A stretch of DNA of 64,000 bases from Bolinopsis microptera. Taxonomy: Eukaryota; Ctenophora; Tentaculata; Lobata; Bolinopsidae. Below the pieces are notes generated by a model, which was not told the DNA's origin, searched no databases, and saw only the letters and a list, made by a program, of their open reading frames with translations. The stretch's first letter is position 1, and the number at the start of each line of letters is the position of its first letter. This document shows positions 46,201 through 61,200 of this stretch, in pieces. The stretch is taken from the NCBI RefSeq assembly GCF_026151205.1, contig NC_087074.1, positions 6,572,001-6,636,000 on the forward strand, read 5' to 3'. Made by a program: the position numbers and the translations under genes.

Positions 46201-49200
46201 ATGTAGAAAGTTGTTGATAAAGTAGTTGAGTTACTGTTTGGCAACATATATTATGATTATCAGTACCAATGACAAAAACTCAGATATCTCAAAAGTTTTT
46301 CCTAAAATAGTGCTAAAATGTCATTAGCTTCATGTTGAACGAGAAAGTTATTGTTCTAAAAATAGTTTTAATACGGTCATTAGTGAAAGTATGAATGGTG
46401 AGGTGGATGTATGATCTTTAAATGATATTTCGTGAGGGGGCGGGCTGTAGCTCGTATCATTCAGCATTATTACATAATACTGCATTATTTCATATATGAT
46501 ATAATATGTCTAATAAAGTCTAATTAATTAATAAAGCACTATACTGCATGACGTCATGGGTTAAGACGTCATCAAAATCATTTTAAAGGGAATTGGAAAA
46601 GAATAGAGTATTCTAGAATTTCTACGTGTATTTTATAATTTCATATTGAAGGGTATGTTTTTCATCCCGGAAGTAAGTTACACACTATTCTTCAGAGTTA
46701 CAGGGAATACGGACCTATCTACTCAAACAAGAATTTCAAGATACGGTCGTTGTGGAGCCCAAAAAGAAAGACGTAAGTAACGATCCCAGCTCCCAAGTGT
46801 TCTGCTTAAAATAACGTAGAATCTGACGTATCATCACGTCAGATTTTACGTTCTTAACTGATTTTGTATCTATGGATCCTACTCAAGGCGTGATTTATCT
46901 ACCAAATATTATGAACAAATTGATGGGAAGTTTAACAATTGTTTTTTGATACACGCCTGATCCATATTATACAACCTCATTGTACATTCTTTCTATTTCC
47001 CCCACATACAAAAATTAGGTAACGTGTATGATCGTATGAATTATGTTATTAATGAACTAGAAAACCCGTGGTCACCGGCCACAGGGAGGAACCTAATAGT
47101 ATTCTTTGGAAGTCAGTTTTAATCGTGTCAAAAATTATTCATCCCCACCGAACAGCCAAATTAAATGTAGCTCGCACTGAACACAACATACTTACCACAA
47201 AACCGATCAAAATATCGTAACAACAATCATTGCACGTGCACGTGGCAGTAACAACCCTCGTTACCATGGTTATTTTGCAACCTAAAAATAGGTTAAAACC
47301 TATTTCTTATATATTTGCACGTGGGCGGTCGTACAAACAAACAAAAAGAATTCTCTGAATTATAAGTAAGACTAGAAAGCCCGTGGTAACAGGGACGAAG
47401 CTAGTAGTATTCTATGAAAGAAAGTTTTAATCGCATCAAAAAATATCCATCTCAACCGAAGTTACAGCCGATTTAAATATAAAACACTTTAAACACAACG
47501 TAATTACCACAAAACCGATCAAAATGACCTTAAAACAATCTTTGCACGTGCATGTGTATATTAAACACCGTTGCTATGGAACCTTTTGGTTGTTACCTAA
47601 ATTCCTATTTTTCATCTAATTTGCACGTGGGCGGTCGTACAGTGTACATACATACAGAAATAATTCTTTGAATTATAGTAGAGATGTATAATAACTATTA
47701 TATTTATTATCTATGATATTTCCTTGTCTTTGAGTTTTGACTAGAAAACATTTGCTTGTGTTTCAGATCTCTGAGACGGCTATCTACAAAACAGTTCAAA
47801 AGACAAAGGAGAAGAAGAGAGGAAGTAGTACTCATACAAGCAGGGAATTTGACGGTAGGAAATTTATCCTTTTAATTTTAATTATTAATATTAATTATTA
47901 TTCCCAGTATTTATTTATTATTTTTTTTTTTTTTTTATCTAGACACTTATTTTACTTCGGTGTATTCCAACAGCCACAATGTTACACAAGTGCAACCAGC
48001 CAATTACAGGAAGCCGAAGGATCTTTTTGGCCAGTGACGGTTAAGGTAGTGTGTACCATACTTTCTTCGTCCGAGACTTTGCTGCAATGTGCAGCTCCTC
48101 ATTTAACCCTCACACCCGATTTCTCGAGTATTCGGCTGAGTAGACCGGGGGGCTGCATAGACCACTCATGATCCTTAGCTGAACGTCGACGACGCTCACC
48201 CCACGACCAGGCAGTCAGTGGGTTTCGAACTCGCAACCTAACGATTGTAAGACAGGCGTTCTAACCAACTGCGCTACCTGGCCGTATTATATTATTATTT
48301 ATTTATTTATTATATTATTATATAAAAAACATGCTGATCAGCAAAACGAGGGCATTGCAGACGAATGGCCTAACTTTATGTTATACAATTATATAGCGGG
48401 ACTAAGTAAAATCAAAGCGTTCCCCAACAAACAAAAAATGTTTATAGTTTAGCTTATACTATATTATGCAACTACATACTTACTTTACTATAATCATTTA
48501 AACCTTGAGTCGAACAAATCAATTTGTCTGAGATTAGTTGTTAACAAGTATTTTGGAAGCTAATTAATAACATTTCAATTAGACTAATTAGTTAATCTCT
48601 CCAGGAAGTGTATCGCTACAACACGTTATAAGCAACGAGGAACTCTACTCTGGATACACTTTATTACCTGTCCTTCACCCCAGCATCGCACTACAGGAAA
48701 ATAAGGTACACAATTAGTTAACTTACTGTAATTAATGGATTAGTTAACTATCTTAGATACTGGAGCTATTTCTATGGAACTAAACAAAACTTCTAACAAT
48801 GGCAAACTATACTGTAAAGTTATCCAATTAAAAGAACTGGTGATGTTTATTCTATAGTTCAATAATTTATAAGTGCGATTCTTGTTTCATCTTTATCTAT
48901 CACCAACTCTCGAAATTCTACTCTTTTTTTAATAAAAGATAATATCTCTCTGTCCAGTAACTGTACACATAGAGTTTAAAATAAACATGCAGTGTTGCAC
49001 TGGACTAGCACCTGTGCTTTTAAACACCTGTTTAAATAGTATATTGTTCGCTCTAATAATAATAACACTGCGTGCTGGACTTTGGCCCACGAACAGCGTT
49101 ATTACTAAAATTAGTACTATTGTAGCTGTAATTTACACCTTTATAATTGTGATATATAAGCGGGTGTATATTGGAAGGGGAAATTGGTAGATCACCGACC

Positions 49201-52200
49201 GGCTATAAGCCGGTTATAAGCCGGCTATAAACCGGCTTATAGCCGGCTACAATTTTTATAGCCGGCTATAAGCCGGCTTATAGCCGGTTAGTAGCCGCTT
49301 ACATTTGTTGTTGAGCGACGGCTATTAGCCGGTTATAAGCCGGCTATTAGCGTTTAGGTATCGGCTATAAGAAATTCAGTGAAAACGGCTATTAGCCGGT
49401 TATAAGCCGGCTATTAGCCGTTTAGGTATCGAAAGTGGTTATAAGCCGGCTATAAGCCGGCTATAAGATATTAACTTAACTTCATCGTACTGAACTGAGT
49501 TAATATCTTATAACCGGCTTATAGCCGGCTTATAGCCGGCTTATAACCACTTTCGATACCTAAACGGCTAATAGCCGGCTTATAACCGGCTAATAGCCGT
49601 TTTCACTGAATTTCTTATAGCCGGCTCCTGACTATCGTTCAGTACGATGTAGTTGAGTTAATATCTTATAACCGGCTTATAACCACTTTTAATACCAAAA
49701 CGGCTAATAGCAGGCTTATAACCGGCTAATAGCCATCGCTCAACAACAAATGTAAGCGGCTACTAACCGGCTATAAGCCGGCTTATAGCCGGCTATAAAA
49801 ATTGTAGCCGGCTATAAGCCGGCTTATAGCCGGTTAGTAGCCGGCTTATAGCCGGTCGGTGATCTACCAACTGGCCATTGGAAGGACATGCTGTTCCTTT
49901 TACAGCTATTCACACATATTACATGTACAATGGAGGATAATTAGAATTTATATTTATCAATTAATATCTGGCAGAACTTCTGCCAGAATGTTGTGACACA
50001 ATTAATTGACACCCACTGAAGTAAAAGTAGAAGTTACCGTGAAATGAGTAATGACAATGAAGTAGGAGTAACAGGGCGCAATTGCAGGGTAACAGCATGT
50101 TAAACACCGCTGGAAGCAACTACAAGTGTATAACTAACGCAACAGTTAGTCCTGCTCAGAACGGTAGTGGAACTGCCAACGGAACTACACACTCTCCCGA
50201 GGTAAGCAGTCACGAATATTCCATTCAACCCCACCCACTCACTGTTTAAACGGGGAAATAAGGAGATTTCTCTAATCTTTTTAACAAGTCATGGTTATAA
50301 TCTCCACCACACCAACCATTTCAAGATTTTACTCCAATAACCGAGTTAATTTATAAACTATGGTTAAATGGCAGAACGGGCGGATACCGCTGCCGGCAGA
50401 GCGCCGGTTGAGCGCCGCGCCGGTTAAGTACCATAGGGAATTTATGTTATCATCATTGTAATAGGTTTTAGTGTTATAATATTTCTGTTAAATAATATGC
50501 TAATAATAGCACTTAGCGGTTGACAGGCTTAGTTAATGAACGAAAAATGATTTCGCTTGAAAGCAATTATATTTGCAATCCTTAATTTGCAAAAAATACC
50601 CAATTTGGGCACATGGCCCTGACTTCTTTACCTCTTCTGACATTGTAACATTTTAACATTGCACCAACACCCTACCGAAATAGCCACACCCCAAATAATA
50701 ACATTTGTAGAAAGTTAAAATGCCGCCACATCCTCAGCAAAGCACCGTTAATGATTAGACTTTACAGAGCGTGAATTGTAACGATGTGCTACTTTATTAC
50801 AAATTGTGATTAGTTAAATGTTTGCTGGGTCTCTTTCAGTACAGCAGGGGGCACATTTCCCACCGGACTTCTTAAGGATTTATTATTTAGTTATTTAATT
50901 AAACAAGCTGGCATTTTTTATATCTCTCCATCTTGCCATCAAGAAGACCAGCGGTGTCTGTACAATTACATCATTTCTAGCGACTCTTAAAAATAGAATA
51001 AACTGTTCGGTTTCAGATTTGATCGTCAAATAAGGTTAAGCAGTTACATTAGCGTATCTACCCCACTTCAGATATGAGATATTTCAGTCGTTGTAAAGTC
51101 TCTCTGTAGACTGATACACAGTGTCACACCAAACACAGTGTCACACCAACAGCAATGACGTTACAAAGTGACACAAACAGTGAGCTTCTGTGACGTAACA
51201 ATGTGGCAATACTATGGTTACAGTGTCAGTTCCTATGGTTACAGTGTCAGTTTAACCACATGCTGCCGACACTCCCGACTAGTTTGAACTCCTACCAGCT
51301 GGGAGGTAGAGGAGAAGGAAATGTAATATGTCGTATCTAGTGTCTCTCTCCGTATTCGGTATCTAGATACAGTCTCTCTCTCTCTCTCTCCGCAGTCGGT
51401 ATCTCCTTTGGATCTGTGATAGACGTGCGTGTGACGTGTTTTTCCTTATCTGGTGTGGGGTGTTTCTTTATCTGCCTGTCAGAAATCGTGCACTACACCC
51501 ATCCTTCTTAGTTGTGCTTCTTACTTTACTCTTTTAAGGCAAAGAGTATCTCAGGCTAAGGATGAATTGTGGTAGATGCGCTGTTTTAAACTCACGACTG
51601 TCTTACAACTTTACAAGCTTCAAGTTTGTTAACTAAATGCTGGAACAATAATCAGAAGTTTTTGACCCTTCTGTCGACAGCCTATTATAGCAAGATCAAA
51701 TTAGACTATTTTGTCACAGGACAGCATGTCAAATGTCAATAATATAATGTCTTAAGCTTCAAGTTTGTTAATTATGGAACAAGAATGAGAAGGTTTTGAC
51801 CCTTGTGTCACCAGCACTATTTAATAATAGCAACATCAAATTAGACTAGCTTGTCCGGGCATACAGCAGCCAATGTGAGTGTTGTACCTACTACGAGTGT
51901 GTGACCACTGTTCAGCTGCCTGCACTGGTGGTAACTATTAGAGGTGAGAGCTCCAGTGAGTTGACTCTAGTCTCTATATCAAACATCATATTATTACATA
52001 ATCATCAGAGTCACAACCTTTCTAACTAACGTGGGCGGTTTTTTTGGTATAATTGCACAGTGGTCTTCTGGTGCTGACTGCTGGTAGCATGAACTGGGGG
52101 TACTGGTTAAGGGGTACTGGTTAGGGGGTACTGGTTAGGGAGTACTGTCTATTCGCTCGATATGTTACCAGAGTACCAGGGCGACAAGCTTGAAACTGGC

Positions 52201-55200
52201 TGGAGCATAGCTAACCTGTCTTTCATTTGTTATAAGAAAACCTATAGGAGTGTTTATTGGTTAGTACTGGAGGCGAGACACTTACATGATCTCTTAACAT
52301 GATAAAAGTGAAGATATCTTTCTTTGATCTCAGGTTTCCACCTACCAGTGCTTCAGTCTAGATATCTTTATTTGATCTTTATATTATAATCTTAGTAGAG
52401 TATCGTTATCTTTGCTTGGTTGCAGGGTTGTAAGTGGCGGCAGTATAAGTGCTCTCAACCGTTGCTTTTAAGAATAGTAAGATAAGGTGATGGTTACCAG
52501 GTTACTGTCTAAAGTATAACGCCGACTAGAGTGTTTAGAAAACCATGATCGAGATATGAACCATGGTCAACCAGTCAGCCTAAAAGTCGATTATAATGAG
52601 AACCAGTCATGACCTGGACAGATATAAACGGGACAACCCTCTCTTTACTACTCTAACTGATGTGATCAAGTTTTTATGCCTTGAGAAACGTTTAGTGCGC
52701 AGACAACATACAATTTTGTGCAGCTAGGACTCATATCAGTTTGTTCACAAAACGTGTGGCTATGCAGTTAGAATTGCTCTTGCGAAGGCAACAAGGAACT
52801 ACCAGGTTAAGATTTTTTCTACCCTGGCAAGTTTTTGTAAAATCCGGATTGGAATATTGTTTATGGGTATTGTTTATGAAACGGGATCAATACAAATTTA
52901 CACAAGAATAGAAGCAAGTTTTATATGTCAGTTTTATGAATGGCCATGAAACAGTTGGAAGAGGACTGAGGAGTGGCCGTGATATTATCATGTTTGTTTA
53001 TTTATCAAAAACTGCATTCTTTAACTGCAAAATGTGATACACAATTGGTATGTATTTACTTATCTTAGGCATTCAATAATAAGCATGTTTTGCACTGTCG
53101 AAAATGACCCTACTCCCGATCCCCTCCCCTGATGGATAATGTAACCACGCCCAGTTTGACCTCCCAACCCATTGTTTATCAGTACATCTCACATTATATT
53201 ATATACTATCCTACTAGTTCCAGGAGCTACATACCAGGGGTCCTTGTTACTAAATGAAGTGATAATAGTCCCCTCTCTCTCTCTCCTCTATGTTTGTGGC
53301 TCTAGCCCCCCTATATAATAGAAACGCTACCTATGGTAGGCGGCAACCTTTAAGCTTTAATAACAACAAAAGGTGTCCCCAACACATAGGTGCCATAGTA
53401 TATATAATAGCTCCCTCCCTCTAGTGCTCCCAATATTAATGATTGCAGAATCTTCTTGTTTGCAATTAAACCATTGTGACACGTGGGCTCTAGGTTCACA
53501 GTGCACACAACAAATCGCATAACATACCACTTGGGGATGTAATATGCCTCTCTTAAGGTGTATTGATAATGAGATTGCAGTACCTAGCATCACACTACCA
53601 TATTGTTTGTAGGCACTGTATTGAGAGCTGTAATGCGTGGTTAATAAGATACTGCAATATACAGATATAATCACTGTTCGTATAGGTTTATAAATCAAGA
53701 GGCTTGCATATATTGAACATATTGACACGGGTGCAGAGTTGAGTCTGTACGGAACCTAGTAGTTTCAGATCCTTGTTTAACTTGCCGTACAGCAAGGTCA
53801 TCCACTACTTTAGCCCGGCGAGGCACATAACTCCCTCTACAACTCCATATCAAATGTTTCATATATACTAGCCAAGTTCACAAGTTATATCCTTGTGTTT
53901 GAGAAGAGCTCGTTAGAACTGCTTCCTTTCCCTTCAGTATCCCACAGTCTCTTATGTTATAGTAATATACAGATACTATCACTGTTCGTATAGGTTTATG
54001 TTATAGTAATATACAGATACTATCACTGTTCGTATAGGTTTATGTTATAGTAATATACAGATACTATCACTGTTCGTATAGGTTTATGTTATAGTAATAT
54101 ACAGATACTATCACTGTTCGTATTGGTTTATGTTATAGTAATATCAAGATATTATTATCAGTATCCTTTTAGTATCAAGATATTATTAATAATCGTCACC
54201 ATCAAGATATTATCAATATTATTACAGAATCTCAGTCTAGTCAGATAGTTAGTACTGAACTTGTACGAATATATACCCAGAACTCAGACTATTAAATATG
54301 TACGCGGCACAAATATTCTTGCGGACGGTCATGGTCATGATCACGTCTAATACCATGACAAGGGTGAATCCTCTTCTCTCTCCCAATTGAGAAGTGTCGT
54401 AGCACTGGCTACCTAGCTATACCTATGTCAGTATATTAATATATTTGGAGATATTTAGTACTGTACTATTTTAGTGGACCTAGGTCAATTGATGTCTGAG
54501 ACTGAAAGGCATTTCGAAAATATGTAGTTCAGAAATATGTAACAAACATTACATATCAGACAGAGTTATTTTCAGTGATTTGGGAAGCCCAGTTCTTAAA
54601 ACCTGGCCACTATACTACGTTGTCATACTAGGTGGTATTTAGCGTGTAGACTACATGATGAGACACTACTTAGTGGTAGAAGATACTAGATAGTTACTAA
54701 ACTATTTGGTGTCTAGACACGCTTCGGCGCGTCAGGCATTTCCCTTATCAGGTATCCTTACTTATCAACTAACACGTGTCACGTGGTATCTTGTGAACAG
54801 TGAAGCCGCCGTGTCACGTGGGCTGGTGTGATCACGTGGTATCTTGTGAACAGTGAAGCCGCCGTGTCACGTGGGCTGGTGTGATCACGTGGTATCTTGT
54901 GAACAGTGAAGCCGCCGTGTCACGTGGGCTGGTGTGATCACGTGGTCTCTTGTGAACAGTGAAGCCGCCCTGTCACGTGGGCTGGTGTGATCACGTGGTC
55001 TCTTGTGAACAGTGAAGCTGCCGTGTCAGTAACAGGTAGCACTGAGATAGCGGGGAGATTTGTAGGAAGAGGTTGTGGTGGTTACCATAGTAACAACACA
55101 ATGGTGGTTACTTTACTTGCCTCTTTCTGATATACTATATAACTGATTTTGCAGTTACAGATTGGCTGGTGTTACAGTATCTTGATAGTATCTTTATCAA

Positions 55201-58200
55201 GTTAACAAGATGTTTATAGAAGTGCAGAGCAACCTCACCAATCTGGTGGTGGTATCTTTTTGCAGTAGCACAACGCTTGTAGATCTTTACTACGCACTTC
55301 AGTGTTATTGGCTCCTTGATCTATGTTCACATAGTGTTCATGACAACTAGCGGACTAGTCTTCATGACTACTGACTAGTGCAAGTGTTCATGACAACCAG
55401 CGGACTAGTTTCATTACTAGTGTTCATGACAACCAGCGGACAAGTCTTCATTACTAGTGTTCATGACAACCAGTGGACTAGTGTTCATTACTAGTGTTCA
55501 TGACAACCAGTGGACTAGTGTTCATTACTAGTGTTCATTGCCCAGACTTAGTATCAACACAAGATGACTAAAGATAACTGTTGTTCTTGGTTTACCTGAA
55601 AAAGAGAAGTTACTCAGTTATTTTGCTCCATGCAGAAAAAGTGACTGGGTTTTCATAATCTAGATCATGACAGATAGTTTTTAAGCGATTAACATTTTTA
55701 ACAGAACATGTTTTGGCCAGGGTATGATGGGAATTTATTACAGTACATGGTACAATCAGGCAAAAGAGGTCTAGAAAAGGAAGTGCCTTCTCAAATACCT
55801 GTACATTACAATATTATGCACTTGTCGGTCGGCATTGTACCTATTTGACCTTGTGTAGCGTTTAATTCGTATTATTAGCAGCTGCTAAAACAAATAATAA
55901 GTGCTGATAGATGCTACAACACAGAAAACTGCGCCTCTAATTGCTCTGTTAACGTGCGACAAGACCGTGTAAGTTCCCCTGTTTTCTCCGTTTCTCCAGC
56001 ACGCCCACCTAGATGAAGTTAGAATTGTGTCAAGTCTCAACGTGTGTGTTCTAATATCACCGTAATACACCCTGAACATAATACGTCTTATCAACAACAA
56101 ATTAACAGGTACGATATTCCGTACCTGACTACAAAGGGATGGGCTATAAATAGAATTGCTATTTTTGTCGTGTGAATGGCTATATTTGTAGGAGTTCTTG
56201 AGCTCACTCGGTTATTGTGGCAGCCTGCTATCGCACGTGCTGCAATTCTTGCACGTGGTCTTATTACGTGTAGTGTGCACGTGCTATTCTCATAGCTTTA
56301 TTGGTTTCCGTTGGATATTTTGAGGAGTTTTGGTTAGAGAATCTCTACTTGTGATTCAGAGAATCTCCATTTTTAACGGTAACAGCTGACATGATAATGA
56401 CCTGCTGTCTTACAAAGCACGTACATTTTGTTTGTTTGGGGACTGATTTTGTACATTTACAAGTACAACTCAATACAAGAGTATTAAAGAAGGAGCTTTC
56501 GTAAAGAGTATAATAATTTGGTCCAGTGTTAATGCTGGTTAAACTTCTGTTAAAAGAAGATAGGAAAAACAAAGGAGCTATTAAAAGTTTATTTTGAATG
56601 TGTAAGTCTCTGGCTGTTATATGACATTGCAACACATTGTGCGACGTAATGTTTGTGCTCAATTTAGTGTGTGCTCCGCAGCCTTAGTATCCTAATAAAT
56701 ATTAAAAGTGTTTTAAATAATGAACAGACAATATGGGGTTAATTATCCTAGACTGCTTTGTGTTTATTGTAATGAACCACTTGCACCGCAAGAGAAGAGA
56801 GGAATGCACGTGACTTTTCAATCTAGCAGCGACCATTCAAAACCATTAAAAATAATCCGTGGAATTACTTTGCATTATCTCTACTATAATTCAAAGAATT
56901 GTTTTTGTTGTACGACCGCCCACGTGCAAATCAGACGAGAAATAGGAAGTTGCATAGTATATAACCATGGTAACGATTTTGATCGGTTTTGTTGATATTA
57001 CGCTGTGTTTAGTACGAACAATATTTTAATTGGCTGTATCTCCGGTTTTGTAGGATATTTTTTGACGCGATTTGAACTTACTTACAAAAAATACTATTAG
57101 CTTCCTCCCTGTGACCACGGGTTTTCTAGTATTGTATATAATGAGATGGTTTCAAAATACTATTGAAATTCAATTTGTATACTATTGCATTCACTTTCTA
57201 TCTATAATGCATATCTGAACTAAACCATGATCATCCTTGATGTTTTATAATAGTTAAAAACAATTTGATGCCAGACCAAATCTGAGAATGCCACTAATGA
57301 CTGAACCGAAGAATGAATGGTATGCTTACTATTATAAGCAGCATCTAAAAATAGATCCGAGAGAGAATTAGACGAATAGTTTAGCAGTGTAAATGATTTT
57401 AGGTCTTGAGAAATCTGGTCGAGCCGTCTTTAAGAGAATTAACCAGACCGTTTAGCCTTACTTATTCTTGACCGTTTAGAAATATTTCGAACTTGAAATA
57501 CAGACATAAAATAAAAGTAATGAATACTGACAAAATGAGTTCGTCTGTACTAATAAACGGCACACCAAAAACTCATATATCATAAATTACGGATTTAAAT
57601 GTAAATACGAACTTGTTAAAACTTGAACGATCAGAAATTAAGTTTCTCGTTTAATTTAATTAACCGTTTAAAAGTTAGACGCATGATTAATTCGCCACCT
57701 TCATATTAATGATATCATACCAGTAGTGTCTTACCAATAAATATGTAGTGATTTTAATGACTTCTATAAATCAATCTACAGGACAGGAAAGAAAACACAA
57801 TATTTACTACCTGGCTCATATGCGACAAAGATTCTTTTTGAAATTATGTAATTTTGAAGAAATGGAAAGCGTTTTATGAGTTTATCAGTTTACAGCGCTG
57901 ACAAAGTCTCAGACTTTTTACTTTTACTAATATCTTATGGACAGTACTGGAATAGCCGAACGGAACTTGGGTGGTCCTGACTTATCTTAAATCTGACAGC
58001 TTCAAAGCGCGGTTTTACATCAATCAGTTGCAACAGCTTGATAATATGACATGATAACTTCACCGCACAGTTTCTATCCACCAGTCTCCTTGAAACTGGA
58101 TATCAGTACATGTTTACTGTAAGGTTTTTTTTTTACATATTTGATAGATTTACAGATCTGGCTTGACAAAAATTTTCAGAAAAAATCATGTTCGCGGGAA

Positions 58201-61200
58201 GCAAAAATCCGATGAGTTTTTTAGGGGGGAGGGGTAGGGGGTTGAGGGGGGTTGGGAAGGGTTGTCACATGACGAGAAATTTTTTGCAAAAATTAAACAA
58301 TCTTTATTTGTTGATATTATTCACCCCTGTTGCCTAGAGTGGTGGGTCTGCACTTGAGAAGAGTGGGTCTGGCCGCTAGAATGGTGGGTCTGCAATCTAG
58401 AAGTGGGTCTGGCAACCAGAATGGTGGGTCTACAATCTAGAAGTGGGTCTGGCAACCAGAATGATGGGTCTGTACCCTTAAAGAGTGGTCTGACAACCAG
58501 AGTGGTACGGTGGGTGTGCACTTGAGAATAGTGGGTCTGGCAGCTAGAATGGTGGGTATGCAATCTAGAAGTGGGTCTGTTAACCAGAATTGTGGGTCAA
58601 CACCCTTGAAGAGTGGGTCTGACAACCAGAATGGTGGGTCTGCACTTGAGAAGAGTGGTTCTTGCGGCTGGAATGGTGGGTCTGCAATCTAGAAGTTGGT
58701 CTAGCAACCAGAATTGTGGATCTGCATTCGAGAATAATGAGTCTTCACTCTAGAAGAGTGGGTCTGACAACCAGGGTGGTGGGTCTACACTTGAGAAGAG
58801 TTGGTCTGGCAGCTAGAATGGTGGGTCTGCGATCTAAAAGTGGGTCTTGCAACCAGAATGGTGGGTTTGCATTTTTGAAGAGTGGGTCTGACAACCAGAG
58901 TGGTGGGTCTGCACTTGAGAAGAGTGGGTCTGGCAGCTAGAATGGTGGGTCTGCAATCTAGAAGTGGGTCTGGCAGTTAGAATGGTGGGTCTGCAATCTA
59001 GACGTGGGTCTGGCAACATGAATGGTGGGTCTGCACCCTTCAGGCTTAAAGAGTGGGTCTGACAACCAGAGTGGTAGATCTGCACTTGAGAAGTGTGGGT
59101 CTGGCAGCTGGAATGGTGGGTCTGCAATCTAGAAGTTGGTCTGGCAACCAGAATGGTGGGTCTGCACCCTTCAGGCTTCAAGAGTGGGTCTGACAACCAG
59201 AGTGGTGGGTCTGCACTTGAGAAGAGTGGGTCTGGCAGCTAGAATGTTGGGTCTGCAATCTATAAGTGGGTCTGGCAGACAGAACGGTGGGTCTGCAGTC
59301 TGCACCCTTAAAGAGTGGGTCTGACAACCAGAGTGGTAGATCTGCACTTGAGAAGAGTGGGTCTGGCAGCTGGAATGGTGGGTCTGCAATCTAGAAGTTG
59401 GTCTGGCAACCAGAATGGTGGGTGTACGTACACCCTTGAAGAGTTAGTCTGACAACCCGAGTGGTGGGTCTACACTTGAGAAGAGTTGGTCTGGCGGCTA
59501 GAATGGTAGGTCTGCGATCTAAAAGTGGGTCTTGCAGCCAGAATGGTGGATCTGCACTTGAGAAGAGTGGGTCTGCAGTCTGCACCCTTAAAGAGTGGGT
59601 CTGACAACCAGAGTGGTAGATCTGCACTTGAGAAGAGTGGGTCTGGCAGCTGGAATGGTGGGTCTGCAATCTATAAGTGAGTCTGGCAGCTAGAATTTAG
59701 TGGGTCTGAAATCTAGAAGTGGGTCTTGCAACATGAATGTGGGTCTGCACCCTTGAAGAGGGGGTCTGGCAATCAGAATGGTACGTCTACACTCTAGAAG
59801 AGTGGGTCTGGCAACCAGAATGGTGGATTTTCGCCCTAGAAGGGTGAGTCTGGAAACCAGAAAGGTGGGTCTACAATCTGGAATAGTGGGTCTGGCAACC
59901 AGAATTGCGGGTCTGCATTCTAGAATAGTGGATCTTCACTCTAGAAGAGTGGGCCTGGCAACCAGAATGGTAAGTCTACACTCTGTCAACCAGATTTGGG
60001 GGTCTATAAACTAGAATAAAGGAGATATGGCTACCAGAATTGTGGGTTTGGACAACCCGAATGGTGGGTCTTCACTCTAGAATAATAGGTCTGGTGGGTC
60101 TACACTTTAGAAGAGTGGGTCTGGCAACTAGATTGGTGTGCCTGCAATCTATAAGAGTGGGTCTGGCAACCAGAATAGTGGGTCTGCAATCAAGGGAATC
60201 AAGATGAGTGAGTCTGGCAATCAGAATGGTGGGTCTGCACCTTAGGGTAGTGGGTCTGGAAACAAGAATGATGGGTCAGAATTCTTGAATAGTGGGTCTT
60301 CACTCTAGCTAAGAGTGGGTCTGGCAACAAGAATGGTGGGTAAGAATTCTAGAATAGTGGGTCTTCACTCTAGAAGAGTGGGTCTGGCAACCAGAATGGT
60401 AAGTCTACACTCTGTCAAGTGTCAACCAGAATTGGGGGTCTAAACTAGAATATAGGATATATGGCAACCAGAATTGTGCGTCTGGAGTCTAGAGTCTAGA
60501 ATAGTGGGTCCGGCAACCCGAAAGGTGGGTCTTCACTCAAGAATAGTGGGTCTGGCAATCGGAATGGTGCGTCTACACTCTAGAAGAGTGGGGCTGGCAA
60601 CCAGAATGGTAGGTCTTCGCCTTAGAAGAGTGGGTCTGGCAACCAGAATGGTGGGTCTGCATTTTAGAATAGTGGGTCTTGACTCTATACCTACTAGAAG
60701 AGTGGGTCTCCTCTCTAGAAGAGTGAATCTGGCAACCAGAATGGTAATTCTTCACTCTGTCAACCAGAATTGGGGGTCTATGAACTAGAATATAGGAGAT
60801 ATGACAACCAGAATTGTGGGTCTGGACTCTAGAATAGTGGGTCTGGCAACCAAAATGTTGAGTCTGCACTGTAATAGAGTGGGTCTGGCAACTAGAATGC
60901 AGACACGTAGCCAAGGGGAAGACTCCCGGAAAAAAATTGAACCCCAAAAAAAATAGGCCCCCTAGTCCCCATGGTCGCCTGGTAAGTGGGCTGTGTTTAT
61001 GACTGTTTGATTAAACGACACGACAGGCAATCGACTTTAGCATTTCGTAAATTATTCCCAAATCCCACTATACAATATGTACTTATTCAATTCAATGTGA
61101 CAAGTACTGAGTTCCCCCCTAGCCCCCAACTTTGTATTATTGTGATGTCTGAAATTACAAATTTCTAATGCCAAATGTCGTCTGAAACACCCTATTTCTC

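Noticed and set aside
47737-48171. 144-codon frame overlapping cyclase exon 15
   Set aside because: Only the first part (47767-47854) is exon; the rest is intron and antisense SINE sequence.
48205-48283. Stand-alone tRNA gene
   Set aside because: The A and B boxes and acceptor-like pairing are there, but the anticodon arm pairs poorly, and a 280-bp body with a poly-A tail follows, so a SINE fits better.
56720-56995. 91-codon frame containing a Cys pair
   Set aside because: Its second half lies in the Helitron-like element, and no domain or splice context supports it.
58325-60900. Possible CRISPR-like array
   Set aside because: Repeats are direct and contiguous with diverged units and no unique spacers, in an animal intron; it is satellite DNA.
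58320-60947. Many cysteine/histidine- or arginine-rich frames resembling zinc-finger or repeat proteins
   Set aside because: All lie in the 42-bp satellite, on both strands, and reflect a unit poor in stop codons.
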